Below, in pieces: positions 32,670-41,375 of a DNA stretch of 64,000 nt; positions within the stretch are counted from its first letter, which is position 1, and every line of letters starts with the position of its first letter. A program made the position numbers and the translations under genes. Source of the DNA: Pontibacter mucosus (lineage in GTDB: Bacteria; Bacteroidota; Bacteroidia; Cytophagales; Hymenobacteraceae); the NCBI RefSeq assembly GCF_003054055.1, contig NZ_QBKI01000005.1:355903-419902 (forward strand). Direction: 5' to 3'. Under the pieces are notes generated by a model, which saw only the letters and a program-made list of their open reading frames with translations, searched no databases and was not told the DNA's origin.

Positions 32670-33755
32670 TTAGGCAAGCCGCACCACCTGCCCTGTCCGC
32701 ACCGACTCGTCGCAGGCAAAGGCAATGCGCAGGCTGTTCACCGCGTCCTCCAGGTGCTCTGTCAGGTCCAGGTTTTCCTGTATGGCTTTGAAGAAATAGC
32801 GCTGCTCGCGGTTGCAAAGCTCCTGGTGGTCCGGCTCGTCCTCCAGGTTTATCCAGGTGTCCTCCTGCAGGAACTGGTTATGCTTGTCCACGCCGGCATG
32901 ATGAAAGCGCAGCGCCTCGGTTTGGGTATGCGCCGCCACTGAGTCAGACTTTCCGGCTCCGCCAGCGTCTCTCGCTACTATTGACACACAGCCCTTCGGC
33001 CCGATTACGTCTTTGATGAAAAAGGCTGTCTCGCTCATCATCGGTCCCCAGCCGGCCTCGTACCAACCCACCGAGCCGTCTTCGAACCGGATCTGCAACT
33101 GGCCATAGTTGTAGTTGTCCTCCGGGATTTCATCCGTAAGACGCGCCCCGATAGCGCTCACCTGCACGGGCTTGGAGCGCGTCATCTGGCACATCACGTC
33201 GATGTAATGCACGCCGCAGTCCACAATCGGGCTCAGGCTCTTCATCAGGTTGCGGTGCACGTCCCACATGCGGCCGTGGCTTTGCTGGTTCAGGTTCATG
33301 CGCATCACCAGAGGTTTTCCCAACTCCTGGCTTAGCGAGATAAACCGCTCCCAGGAAGGATGGTGCCGCAGAATATAGCCCACCACCACTTTCTTGTTGG
33401 CGCGACGGGCGGCTTCCACTACCCGCTCGGCACCCGCCACGGTGTCGGCCAGCGGTTTCTCCACAAACACATGGCAGCCCTGCTCCAGGGCTTGGATGGC
33501 ATAGGCTTCGTGGGTGTCGGGGTAGGTGGAGATGCAGACCGCGTCCGGACGTGTTTCGTGCAAGGCCTCTTCGTAGTCGCTGAACAAAGGATAACCGCCG
33601 CCAAGCTGTTCGTTCAGGGCTTCCTTGCTGGCGCCGGTAGAAACCAGGCCGCAGATTTCAAAACCATCTATAGTATCGTAAGCCAGCGCATGCGAGGCGC
33701 CCATGTTACCACAGCCTATTACCAGTATGCGCAAGGGCGTTGTTCCGTGGGGCAT
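32670..33755 (-). CDS. Cytoplasmic Gfo/Idh/MocA oxidoreductase
   Basis: 361 residues, no signal. ILVIGCGNMGASHALAYD is the intact dinucleotide loop, VCISTYPDTHEAYAIQALEQG the second block and VFVEKPLADTVAGAE the EKP motif with catalytic Lys. PIVDCGVHYIDVM carries the conserved Asp and His of the active site. It heads the operon with the exported relative and the Dabb protein, suggesting one sugar or inositol pathway split over two compartments. Substrate unknown. Confidence 0.92.
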   Translation of the reverse strand: MPHGTTPLRILVIGCGNMGASHALAYDTIDGFEICGLVSTGASKEALNEQLGGGYPLFSDYEEALHETRPDAVCISTYPDTHEAYAIQALEQGCHVFVEKPLADTVAGAERVVEAARRANKKVVVGYILRHHPSWERFISLSQELGKPLVMRMNLNQQSHGRMWDVHRNLMKSLSPIVDCGVHYIDVMCQMTRSKPVQVSAIGARLTDEIPEDNYNYGQLQIRFEDGSVGWYEAGWGPMMSETAFFIKDVIGPKGCVSIVARDAGGAGKSDSVAAHTQTEALRFHHAGVDKHNQFLQEDTWINLEDEPDHQELCNREQRYFFKAIQENLDLTEHLEDAVNSLRIAFACDESVRTGQVVRLA

Positions 33756-34043
33756 AGTATAAATCTTTAGTGTTGTTTTAACCTTCAGGGTGAGAATCGT
33801 ACTTATACGTATAAATATAGGAATTATGACGAAACAAACAACAACACCCTACTTCCTGCAGCCCCACGGCAGGAACCCAGCAACACGGAAACTTCTTTTG
33901 CCGGTGTATGCGCGGGACTATCTAAAAGGTAAATAAGCTGATTGGATGAAACGCCTGAGCAAAACAACAGGCATAGCAGCGGGCACGGCCATACTTATAA
34001 CCTGGCGGCCCGAGCGGTGGTGAAAATGAAAGAATGCCCCGCC

Positions 34044-34478
34044 TTACTTGCCGGTGCAGCCGGAGACGGAAAAGGTTTTAAGGCATGTTTTAATGGTGAC
34101 AGGATGGGGCTCATCGAAGACTGTCAAATCTTCGGTGGTGCAGGCGTAGAATTCGGTACAGTGGTCAAATTCACTACTGGTGTCAAGTGTGAAGTAAAAG
34201 CTGTCGCCGACTCCTAAACAGCTGTTCTTCGGAAAATTACTGAGCAGCACAATGTTTTTATACTTTTTCCCCTCAAAGGTGGACGTAGTTCCGGTACTGG
34301 CATTCAGCAGCTGCACATATACCGCCGAGGTACACCGCATACCCTTTACCACCTTACCTTGCAGGCATTTGCCTTCCAGGTCAGCCAACACCTCTTCTAC
34401 CGGCCTGGCATCGTTCTTCTCACAGCCTGACAGTATGGTAAACAGCGCAAGACCTGATAGAAGTATACTTTTTTTCAT
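34044..34478 (-). CDS. Hypothetical lipoprotein
   Basis: 144 residues from the ATG at 34478, where MKKSILLSGLALFTILSGC forms a lipoprotein signal; an upstream start at 34532 would bury it. The mature domain (about 105 residues) has six cysteines (KCLQGKVVKGMRC, SCLGVGD, HCTEFYACTTED, TCLKTF, SGCTGK), suggesting a disulfide-stabilised beta fold. No named family recognised. Divergent from the sugar dehydrogenase gene at 34620, with which it shares a 141-base intergenic region. Confidence 0.78.
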   Translation of the reverse strand: MKKSILLSGLALFTILSGCEKNDARPVEEVLADLEGKCLQGKVVKGMRCTSAVYVQLLNASTGTTSTFEGKKYKNIVLLSNFPKNSCLGVGDSFYFTLDTSSEFDHCTEFYACTTEDLTVFDEPHPVTIKTCLKTFSVSGCTGK

Positions 34479-34584
34479 ATTGGCAGAAGCTTGGTTTACC
34501 TGATGACCCTTGCAGCCCGGTAAGGGTTGCATTACAATAACTTACCTGCAACGTATGAGAAAATATACAACAAACATCTATATT

Positions 34585-34593
34585 TATACTTTG
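34585..34593 (+). promoter_or_regulatory. Motif copy in a promoter-like position
   Basis: TATACTTTG (part of a TTTATACTT copy) lies 27 bases before the ATG at 34620 and differs from the -7 consensus TAnnTTTG only by one extra spacer base. A similar copy lies at 14873-14881 before the gene at 14932. Promoter function is a guess. Confidence 0.3.
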
Positions 34594-34619
34594 AAATATA
34601 GCTGACACAAATCAACCGC

Positions 34620-36089
34620 ATGAAGAAAACACCTTATCTGTATACTTTGCTGGCTGCCTCCCTGCTTAGCTTTAGTGCCTGCAACAGCACCACCTCTACC
34701 TCCGCCAGCGCCACGACCGATGCCATAGCTAGTGCCGCGCAGGCCGCTGCTGCCCCGGAACTTGATTTGGCAGGTGCCAAGGCCGCCTACATCAGCTATT
34801 GCTCGGGCTGCCACGGCGAGGAACTGGAGGCCTTTGCCGACCGCAAATGGAAGCACGGCAGCTCCGACGAAGACCTGTTCAAGGCTATCAAGCACGGTTA
34901 CCCGGACGAGGGCATGCCAGCCTTTGCCGAGACGTTCTCGGATGAGCAGATAAACGGGCTGGTGGCCTATATTCAGCAGGGTATCAAAGGAATCAAAGCC
35001 TATGATTTTGGCAATGAGAAAACTGTAGAGGCCGTGCAGCAATCAGAAGAGCAGCAGTTCCGCCTTGATACCGTAGCAACAGGCCTGGATGTGCCCTGGG
35101 GTATGGCCTTCCTGCCGGGTGGCGAAATGCTGATTACAGACCGCTCGGGTAAACTTTTCCGCCTCTCCAAAGACAGGAAACTGCAACAAGTAGAAGGCGC
35201 TCCGAAAGTGCTGGCACAGGGTCAGGGCGGTATGCTGGACGTGGAGCTGCATCCTGATTTCGCAAAAAACAACACGATCTACCTCTCCTACTCTGCCGTG
35301 AAGGAAGAAGGCGGCCAAACCCTCTCCTCCACCGCGGTAATGCGCGCCAAGCTAAATGGCACGAAGCTTTCGGAGCAGAAGGTGATTTTCGAGGCGCTGC
35401 CCTACAGCAGAACCCGCCACCACTATGGCTCCCGCCTGGAGTTCGATAAAGACGGCTATCTCTACATTTCGGTAGGCGACCGCGGCAACCACGATGAGAA
35501 CCCGCAGGACCTGGCGCGCCACGCCGGCAAGGTGCACCGCGTGAAGGACGATGGCAGCATCCCTTCGGATAACCCGTTTGTGAACAAGCAGGGCGCTGTA
35601 GCAAGCACCTTCTCCTACGGCCACCGCAACATACAGGGGATGGTGCTGCACCCACAAACCGGCCAAATCTGGACGCACGAGCACGGCCCGCGCGGCGGCG
35701 ACGAGGTAAACATTGCTGAGAAAGCCAAAAATTATGGCTGGCCGATTATTTCCTACGGCATCAACTACAACGGCACCGTGCTGACAGAGCTCACCAAGAA
35801 AGAAGGCATGGAGCAGCCGCTGCACTACTGGGTACCTTCCATCGGCCCGTCGGGGATGGCTTTTGTAACCGGCAGCCGCTATAAAAACTGGGAAGGTGAC
35901 CTGATGGTAGGCTCCCTGCGCTTTCAATTCCTGAGCCGCCTGAAGATGGATGGTACAAAAGTACTGGGCGAGGAAAAGCTGCTGAAGAACATCGGGCGCG
36001 TACGCGACGTGAAAATGGGACCGGATGGTTACCTGTACGTAGCCGTGGAAACGCCGGGCACGATTTACAGGCTGGTGCCGGTGGAGTAA
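34620..36089 (+). CDS. Cytochrome c fused to a PQQ-type soluble sugar dehydrogenase domain
   Basis: 489 residues. A lipoprotein signal (LLAASLLSFSAC) leads into a c-type cytochrome (about 55-125): YCSGCHGEEL binds haem and PDEGMPAF holds the Met ligand. A six-bladed propeller (about 138-489) follows: GLDVPWGMAFLPGGEMLITDR, SRLEFDKDGYLYISVGDRG and HEHGPRGGDEVNI match soluble glucose/L-sorbosone dehydrogenase proteins. It probably oxidises an aldose at the cell envelope and passes electrons through its own haem. The PQQ supply genes are not in this window. A terminator follows. Confidence 0.92.
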   Translation: MKKTPYLYTLLAASLLSFSACNSTTSTSASATTDAIASAAQAAAAPELDLAGAKAAYISYCSGCHGEELEAFADRKWKHGSSDEDLFKAIKHGYPDEGMPAFAETFSDEQINGLVAYIQQGIKGIKAYDFGNEKTVEAVQQSEEQQFRLDTVATGLDVPWGMAFLPGGEMLITDRSGKLFRLSKDRKLQQVEGAPKVLAQGQGGMLDVELHPDFAKNNTIYLSYSAVKEEGGQTLSSTAVMRAKLNGTKLSEQKVIFEALPYSRTRHHYGSRLEFDKDGYLYISVGDRGNHDENPQDLARHAGKVHRVKDDGSIPSDNPFVNKQGAVASTFSYGHRNIQGMVLHPQTGQIWTHEHGPRGGDEVNIAEKAKNYGWPIISYGINYNGTVLTELTKKEGMEQPLHYWVPSIGPSGMAFVTGSRYKNWEGDLMVGSLRFQFLSRLKMDGTKVLGEEKLLKNIGRVRDVKMGPDGYLYVAVETPGTIYRLVPVE

Positions 36090-36108
36090 GTTTATACTTG
36101 CCTGACTA

Positions 36109-36155
36109 AAGTATAAAAGCCGCAGCTACGCATAGGTAGCTGCGGCTTTTGTTGT
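36109..36155 (+). terminator. Intrinsic terminator of the cytochrome-dehydrogenase gene
   Basis: AAAAGCCGCAGCTAC pairs with GTAGCTGCGGCTTTT (15-bp stem, 6-base loop). AAAGTATA merges directly into the left arm. Confidence 0.95.
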
Positions 36156-36272
36156 ATTAAGGTGAGATGATGGCCCGTATACTCACTTATGTGATGGCAG
36201 GTTGCCATCTCCTCCCAAAGCAGGCGTTATCACCGACAATTTATACTTAGGACCGAAGCCACAAAGTATAAT

Positions 36273-37757
36273 TTAATACATCGCCGGCTGGCCTTTCTTC
36301 GGTGTGGAGGTGCGGATAAACTCACGGATATCCTCGTTGGCTTTTACCAGGTCCTCTTTGCGCAGGTACATCATGTGGCCGCTGCGGTAGCCTTTGTAAC
36401 TCAGGCGTTCTTTCAGGCGGCCGCTGGGGTCGAGTTGCCACATGCTATACTTGGCATTGAAGTAGTCGGTGGCGCCATCGTAGTAGCCGGCCTGAAACAG
36501 CACGTGCAGGTACGGGTTCTGGGCCATGGCCTGGCGCAGGTTCTCGCCGGTTTTGTTGTTATTGCTGTTCCACGGGTGCACCGGACCGAACATGTTATAC
36601 TTCACATCGGTCTTATACTTTAGCTCGTCGCGCAGGTACATGTTGATGGCCGGCGTAAAAGAGTGCAGCCAGGAGGTTAGCTCGGCGTTAAAGTCCGGAC
36701 GCACGCCGGCATCCTGACGGTCCAGGCCCTTGTAGCGGGAGTCGAGGCGGCCAACGGTGTAGCCCTGGTCGCGGAGCAGCTCTTTCCAGAAAAAGCTCGG
36801 CGGCACGTCGAGGTTGTGCTGCAGTATACTTTGCTCCGAAATGCCGGCGTAGCGGGCCATCCTGGCGGCCATCTGTTTTTTCTGCGCCTCCTCCAGGAAA
36901 CCGCCTCTGGCAATTGCCGGGATAAGCTCGTTGATGGTGAATTCCTCCACCTCGGGCAGCAGGTCGGTCAGGTCTTTCTGTTGCAGGTCTTGCGGCAGTT
37001 TTTGATGGTACCAGGCTGTGGCTACAAAGTATGGCAGGCGCAGCGCCGCATCTACCGGGCCGTTGCGCTCAATGCCCAGCCCCGTCGGCGATACCAGGAT
37101 AACCCCGTTCAGGTACATCCAGTGCGAATTCTGCAACTCATGCGCCAGGCCCGCCACGCGTGTGGTGCCGTAGCTCTCCCCAATCAGGTATTTAGGCGAG
37201 GCCCAGCGGCTTTTGCGTGTTACAAAAGTATTAATCCACTCGGCCAGGTACTTTACGTCGGCCTGCACGCCGAAGAACTTCTCCTTCAGCTTGTCCTTGT
37301 CCACGCCCTCGGCCATGCGCGAGTAGCCAGTGTTTACGGGGTTCACAAACACGATGTCCGCCACATCCAGAATCGACTCGGGGTTCTCGCGGAAACCGTA
37401 AGGCTGCACCGGGTAGCCTTCGTCATCAATATTGAGCAGGCGCGGGCCGGTATAGGCAATGTGCATCCAAACCGAAGCGGAGCCCGGACCGCCGTTAAAC
37501 GAAATTACCAGAGGGCGCGAGGCGCGGTCCTTCTCGTCCGAGCGCTCGTAGTAGGTATAAAACAGGCCGGCGATGGTTTTGCCGTTTTCGTCCCATACGG
37601 GCTGGGTGCCGGTGGTAGCGGTATAAGGCACCCGCTGCCCTTTAACAGTTACCTGGTGTTTGGTGGTTACGGTGGAATCGGGGTGGATGGCGCGCTGTGC
37701 CGCCGCCGGAAGCACTACTACGGCCAGAAGCAGGGCCAGTGCCAGAAGCTTTCTCAT
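36273..37757 (-). CDS. Exported S10 family serine carboxypeptidase
   Basis: 494 residues with a cleavable signal ending near AAAQRA. VISFNGGPGSASVW is the oxyanion region, GESYGTTRV carries the catalytic Ser, and GYYDGATDY and SGHMMYL hold the catalytic Asp and His. Members remove C-terminal residues from peptides at acidic pH; it should act in the periplasm. Its leader contains a CT-rich tract and a terminator-like hairpin between tract and start codon. Confidence 0.93.
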   Translation of the reverse strand: MRKLLALALLLAVVVLPAAAQRAIHPDSTVTTKHQVTVKGQRVPYTATTGTQPVWDENGKTIAGLFYTYYERSDEKDRASRPLVISFNGGPGSASVWMHIAYTGPRLLNIDDEGYPVQPYGFRENPESILDVADIVFVNPVNTGYSRMAEGVDKDKLKEKFFGVQADVKYLAEWINTFVTRKSRWASPKYLIGESYGTTRVAGLAHELQNSHWMYLNGVILVSPTGLGIERNGPVDAALRLPYFVATAWYHQKLPQDLQQKDLTDLLPEVEEFTINELIPAIARGGFLEEAQKKQMAARMARYAGISEQSILQHNLDVPPSFFWKELLRDQGYTVGRLDSRYKGLDRQDAGVRPDFNAELTSWLHSFTPAINMYLRDELKYKTDVKYNMFGPVHPWNSNNNKTGENLRQAMAQNPYLHVLFQAGYYDGATDYFNAKYSMWQLDPSGRLKERLSYKGYRSGHMMYLRKEDLVKANEDIREFIRTSTPKKGQPAMY

Positions 37758-37780
37758 CTTTTACTTTTTATACTATGGAT

Positions 37781-37815
37781 TCAAAAAAAGCCCGCCAAGC
37801 GGTTGCCCGGCAGGT
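37781..37815 (-). terminator. Terminator-like hairpin in the S10 gene leader
   Basis: Read on the minus strand, CCTGCC pairs with GGCGGG (one G-T wobble) over a 12-base loop and is followed by CTTTTTTTGA. It lies 24 bases upstream of the S10 start, so it either ends transcripts coming from the DUF3267 gene or attenuates the S10 transcript. Confidence 0.6.
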
Positions 37816-37847
37816 TGAACCTACAATATAGAAAAAATGGAATAGAT

Positions 37848-37935
37848 AGTTTGGGAGTTTAGGAGTTAGAGAGTTTAGGAGTTAGAAAGTTAGAAGGTTA
37901 AAGGGCATGTAACTAATAACGAGTAACTAATACCC
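37848..37935 (-). repeat. CT-rich leader tract, copy 2, with a TAACTAATAACGAG word
   Basis: On the minus strand the units read CTAACTC, CTAAACTC and CTTCTAACTTTC, ending about 90 bases before the S10 start. The adjoining GTAACTAATAACGAGTAACT (37908-37928) resembles words near the tract at 55620 and after surE near 15975. This gap (37758-38071) holds no gene. Confidence 0.8.
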
Positions 37936-37980
37936 CTATGGATTCATCTATGCGCAACGGACCTACTTGCCATGTAGCGT

Positions 37981-38015
37981 AAATTCCCCTCCTTGGAGGG
38001 GCTAGGGGTGAGTTT
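37981..38015. repeat. Half copy of the CCCCTCC-family repeat
   Basis: AATTCCCCTCCTTGGAGGGG followed by CTAGGGGTGAGTTT matches the right arm of the elements at 20158 and 47130; the left arm is absent. Confidence 0.8.
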
Positions 38016-38071
38016 GATGGCAAAATCATGGCAGATGCGCACAATTAACCTGATAATCGTATATATAACAA

Positions 38072-38683
38072 CTACTTTCTACTGAATACATAACAGCCAA
38101 TTTTCTCCGGGTGGTCCTGCACCAAATCCGCAGCCTTAGCGTGGCGCAACATCCAGAGCACGAGCAAATCACCGGAGGCGGCAATAGAGAAAAACAGCCC
38201 GAAGAGGAATAGCAGCAAGGTACCGGTAACCATACCTGCCAGGGCCGGCAGCAGCCCCATCACCAGTCCGGGCATGATACCGCCCAGCACGTAAGGCCGC
38301 AGCGGCAGCACCTCCTGGCAATGGCAGTAGGGTGTCAGGTAGCGCCAGTGCACGCAATACTTTATCGACTTAACCCCACTTTTGCAGAACACCGCCCAGG
38401 TGAGGCCGTGCAGCAGCTCGTGCACCACCGCGCCCAGCACAAATACCAGCAACATCAGGAAAGGGTAAACCAGCACCAGCGTGCCCTGCTTCAGCACGAA
38501 GCTTTCGATGGCCTGAAAGCTAAACTGCTCCGGCCACAGCAGCACATAGGGCACCATGTACAGCACCAGGATAGGCAGCATAAAGACCAGCGCCTTTACG
38601 TTAGCCTCGGCGGCGGTCATCGTCAGTTCCGACTTTTCGTACAGAGCCTCGTTCTGTAAGTATACTTCTGAATTCACTTTCAA
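38072..38683 (-). CDS. DUF3267 membrane protein, putative zinc protease
   Basis: 203 residues with four hydrophobic segments (about 30-50, 72-88, 130-150, 152-175). VHELLHGLTW in the third segment is an HExxH zinc motif embedded in a membrane helix, and YCHCQEVLPLRPYVLGGIMPG is the DUF3267 second block. The family is regarded as putative intramembrane or membrane-bound metallopeptidases. Substrate and partner unknown. Confidence 0.88.
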   Translation of the reverse strand: MKVNSEVYLQNEALYEKSELTMTAAEANVKALVFMLPILVLYMVPYVLLWPEQFSFQAIESFVLKQGTLVLVYPFLMLLVFVLGAVVHELLHGLTWAVFCKSGVKSIKYCVHWRYLTPYCHCQEVLPLRPYVLGGIMPGLVMGLLPALAGMVTGTLLLFLFGLFFSIAASGDLLVLWMLRHAKAADLVQDHPEKIGCYVFSRK

Positions 38684-38725
38684 TTTTGATGTTACGGCAG
38701 CAGGAAATCTCCCACCGCCTCACTT

Positions 38726-40516
38726 TTACCTTTTGGTTTTCTGGCGGGTGCTTTTCCCTTTGCCGGCGCTTTCGAAATGTATGGTGTCGAGGTTGAAACT
38801 GCCGCCATCAGCCTTTATCCGGAGCACATTCTGGCCCTGTACCAGCGGCACCTTAGCTAGCCGGATGGCTTGCCAGTTCTGCGCCCCGCCGGTATTCGGC
38901 ACCACTGCAGCGGCAGCAGCCACAGCCCCGTTATTCGAAAGAGAAACTTTCCCACCCTGCGTATCAGACGATACCTGCAGCACGAGGTTATAAGTACCTT
39001 TTTGGGGTACATCCAATGTATACTGCAGCCACTCCCCTTCTTCAAAACTGCTCACATAGAAGCCGCTCTGCCCAGCTTCAATATCCACCCCGTCGTTGCG
39101 GTAAACATGCCCTTTGTTCCAGGGGGTGCGGGGGCCGCCGGTAGAAATGTAGTAGTTGGCCGTGTCCTTGTCGAAGTAGGCATAACCGTTGCGGCCCAGG
39201 TCGTAATCCACAGCTTTTAGGGTAGTGCCAGCGGCAACCTGGTGCGTTTTAAAAGGCTTCGTCTCTGTTGTTTGCACCTGGCGGAACATGGCGTCCACCA
39301 CGTCCTTATGATAAATGCAGTTTTCCAGCTTCGTGTTTTCGGCCTGCTGCATCAGGGCCTGGTAGGCTTCGGTGGCAGTCGGTTTTGGCCCTTTGTTTTT
39401 CCAGTAATCCAGGATACGTTGGTAACCCGGGTCTACTTTCACCTCCAGCGGATTGTTAAAGCCCATCTTTTTCAGGGGCCACCAGCACCAGCCGATGCCG
39501 TTGCGCTCTACCAGGCTGATGGCTTGCGTGAACCATACATTGGAGTTCTCGCCGGTTTCGCCCAGCCAGACCGGCACGTTATACTTGTCGCGGTGGTCCA
39601 GCCAGCCCTGTATGGCGGCCTGGTCGTTGTAGTTCCAGTACTTATGAAAACTGAGCACCGTGTTATCGTCCCAGGTGGGCAGCACGCCCCTGTAGTTATT
39701 GCCCCAACAGTTGCCTTCTATTACAATCATGTGCTTCTGGTCCACCTCCCGGATGGCTTTCGTAATGTCCATCATTAGCTTCCGGAGCGGTGCATTCTGC
39801 TCTTCGTTGCAGCCGTTCTTATCCTCGGGGTTGGTAAAGCCCCAGTTCGGCTCATTGATGATGTCGTAGGCGCCTAGCCAAGGCTCATCGGCATAGCGAT
39901 CGGCCAGCTTGCGCCACAGCGCCACTGTTTTCTGCTGGTTCTCCTCGCTCTCCCACAAAGAGGGCTTGCCGGGGTCGCGGTCGGAGATGTTGAGGTCGTT
40001 GCCCTGGCCGCCGGGGGCTGCGTGCAGGTCCAGGATGAGGTACATATTGTTGGCCTTGCACCAGGCCAGCAGGCTGTCTGTCATGGCAAAGCCCTTCTCC
40101 AGCCAGGTGTTCTGCCCCTTCACGGGCTCCTGCTCCACCGGCAAAGTATACAGGTTATAGTGCATGGCCAGGCGCACTGAGTTAAAGCCCCAGGCCGCCA
40201 TCGAGTCGATGTCTATCCTGCGGGTATGGTTGGCGAGCCAGGCACTGTAAAACTCCTCCGTTCTTTCCGGCCCTACCAGCTCCTGAATCTTTGCCCTGAG
40301 CACGTGCTGCTGCCCGGCCACATCGCCTGTGCGCATCATATAGCCCTCCTGCAGCATCCAGCCGCCCAGGCCCATGCCGCGCAGGAGCACCTCCTCCCCC
40401 CGCTCGTTTACAATTTTTGTTCCTTCTGTTTTCAAAAAGCCCTGGCTATTGGCCGTTGTCGTGGCTAAGCAGCAGAAGGTGGCCCATAGAGTGAGTCGGA
40501 GTAGCGTTATTATCAT
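38726..40516 (-). CDS. Exported GH5 family glycoside hydrolase with a C-terminal carbohydrate-binding domain
   Basis: 596 residues from the ATG at 40516, which gives a signal peptide (LLRLTLWATFCCLATTTANS); an upstream start would add 22 residues before it. Residues about 30-405 form a GH5 barrel: GMGLGGWMLQEGYM, YDIINEPNWGF with the acid/base Glu, and VWLGETGENSNVW with the nucleophile Glu. Residues about 460-590 look like a CBM6/CBM35-type beta sandwich (GPRTPWNKGHVYRNDGVDIE, VLRIKADGGSFNLDTIHFES). It should cleave a beta-linked glucan or mannan outside the cytoplasm. No SusCD pair adjoins. Confidence 0.92.
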   Translation of the reverse strand: MIITLLRLTLWATFCCLATTTANSQGFLKTEGTKIVNERGEEVLLRGMGLGGWMLQEGYMMRTGDVAGQQHVLRAKIQELVGPERTEEFYSAWLANHTRRIDIDSMAAWGFNSVRLAMHYNLYTLPVEQEPVKGQNTWLEKGFAMTDSLLAWCKANNMYLILDLHAAPGGQGNDLNISDRDPGKPSLWESEENQQKTVALWRKLADRYADEPWLGAYDIINEPNWGFTNPEDKNGCNEEQNAPLRKLMMDITKAIREVDQKHMIVIEGNCWGNNYRGVLPTWDDNTVLSFHKYWNYNDQAAIQGWLDHRDKYNVPVWLGETGENSNVWFTQAISLVERNGIGWCWWPLKKMGFNNPLEVKVDPGYQRILDYWKNKGPKPTATEAYQALMQQAENTKLENCIYHKDVVDAMFRQVQTTETKPFKTHQVAAGTTLKAVDYDLGRNGYAYFDKDTANYYISTGGPRTPWNKGHVYRNDGVDIEAGQSGFYVSSFEEGEWLQYTLDVPQKGTYNLVLQVSSDTQGGKVSLSNNGAVAAAAAVVPNTGGAQNWQAIRLAKVPLVQGQNVLRIKADGGSFNLDTIHFESAGKGKSTRQKTKR

Positions 40517-40627
40517 CTGGCTTGCAGGAAAGATTGAAAAAGTATACCGGATTATGCTCTTAATATACCATAGCCCCGGCATTAAATGAAATATTTTCCT
40601 GCAAACCAGTCTGTGTTTCTTCCTATG

Positions 40628-41260
40628 CTATACCAGTTCCTGTAGTTCCGTCAGGGCGTCTATACCTGGCACCTCTGCCTCCACTTTTCCAAAGCCATAG
40701 CGGGCAAGTATAAAAGGCACTCCCGCCTGCACGCTGGCTGCATAATCGCCTTGAGTATCGCCGATATAAACGGGCCGCTGCAGGTTGTGGCGCTGCACGA
40801 CAGCCCTGATGTTCTCGCTTTTGGGCAGGCTTTGGTCGCCGTAGCAGGCAATGTCGGTGAAGTAAGATTGCAGGCCATAGTACTGCAGAAAGGTTTCGAT
40901 GTAGCCGCTCTGGCAGTTGCTCACGATGAAGAGGTTGTATGCTGTTTGCAGCAACTCGAGTGTTTCCTGCAGCTGCGGGTATAGCTCGCCGCCCCGTTCC
41001 TGCAGGTACGCCAGCTCCAGCCTTGCCGCCGTGCGCTGCAGCTGCTCCCGCTGCTCCAGGTTCAGGTCCGGAAAAAGTTTGTGGTAAATCTCATCGTAGG
41101 GCATGCCCGCAATGTTGCGGATATCCTGTTGGATGAGTTGCAGGTCTACAAAATCAAATTGCGAGGAGGCATCGTTCCAGGCATCGGCGATGGTTTGGGT
41201 AGAGTCCCAGAGGGTACCATCCAGGTCGAATATCAGGCTGTCGTAGCGGGTGTGTGGCAT
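40628..41260 (-). CDS. HAD family phosphatase
   Basis: 210 residues. IFDLDGTLWDS gives the nucleophile and acid Asp pair, FIVSNCQSGYIETFL motif II, LPKSENI the motif III Lys and VYIGDTQGDYAASVQAG motif IV. The cap is the small helical type of phosphoglycolate-phosphatase-like enzymes. Substrate unknown. It lies downstream of the 41376 gene on the same strand with a 115-base gap. Confidence 0.93.
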   Translation of the reverse strand: MPHTRYDSLIFDLDGTLWDSTQTIADAWNDASSQFDFVDLQLIQQDIRNIAGMPYDEIYHKLFPDLNLEQREQLQRTAARLELAYLQERGGELYPQLQETLELLQTAYNLFIVSNCQSGYIETFLQYYGLQSYFTDIACYGDQSLPKSENIRAVVQRHNLQRPVYIGDTQGDYAASVQAGVPFILARYGFGKVEAEVPGIDALTELQELV

Positions 41261-41375
41261 GCGTAAAGCTAAGGGTATAGGGCAAAGGTAAGGCTTTTGC
41301 CAGGGAAGTATAGCCAGTCACTTCTAAAATGGCGCGTTTATACTTCCCTGCCCTATTTTATACTTCTTTGTAGCC

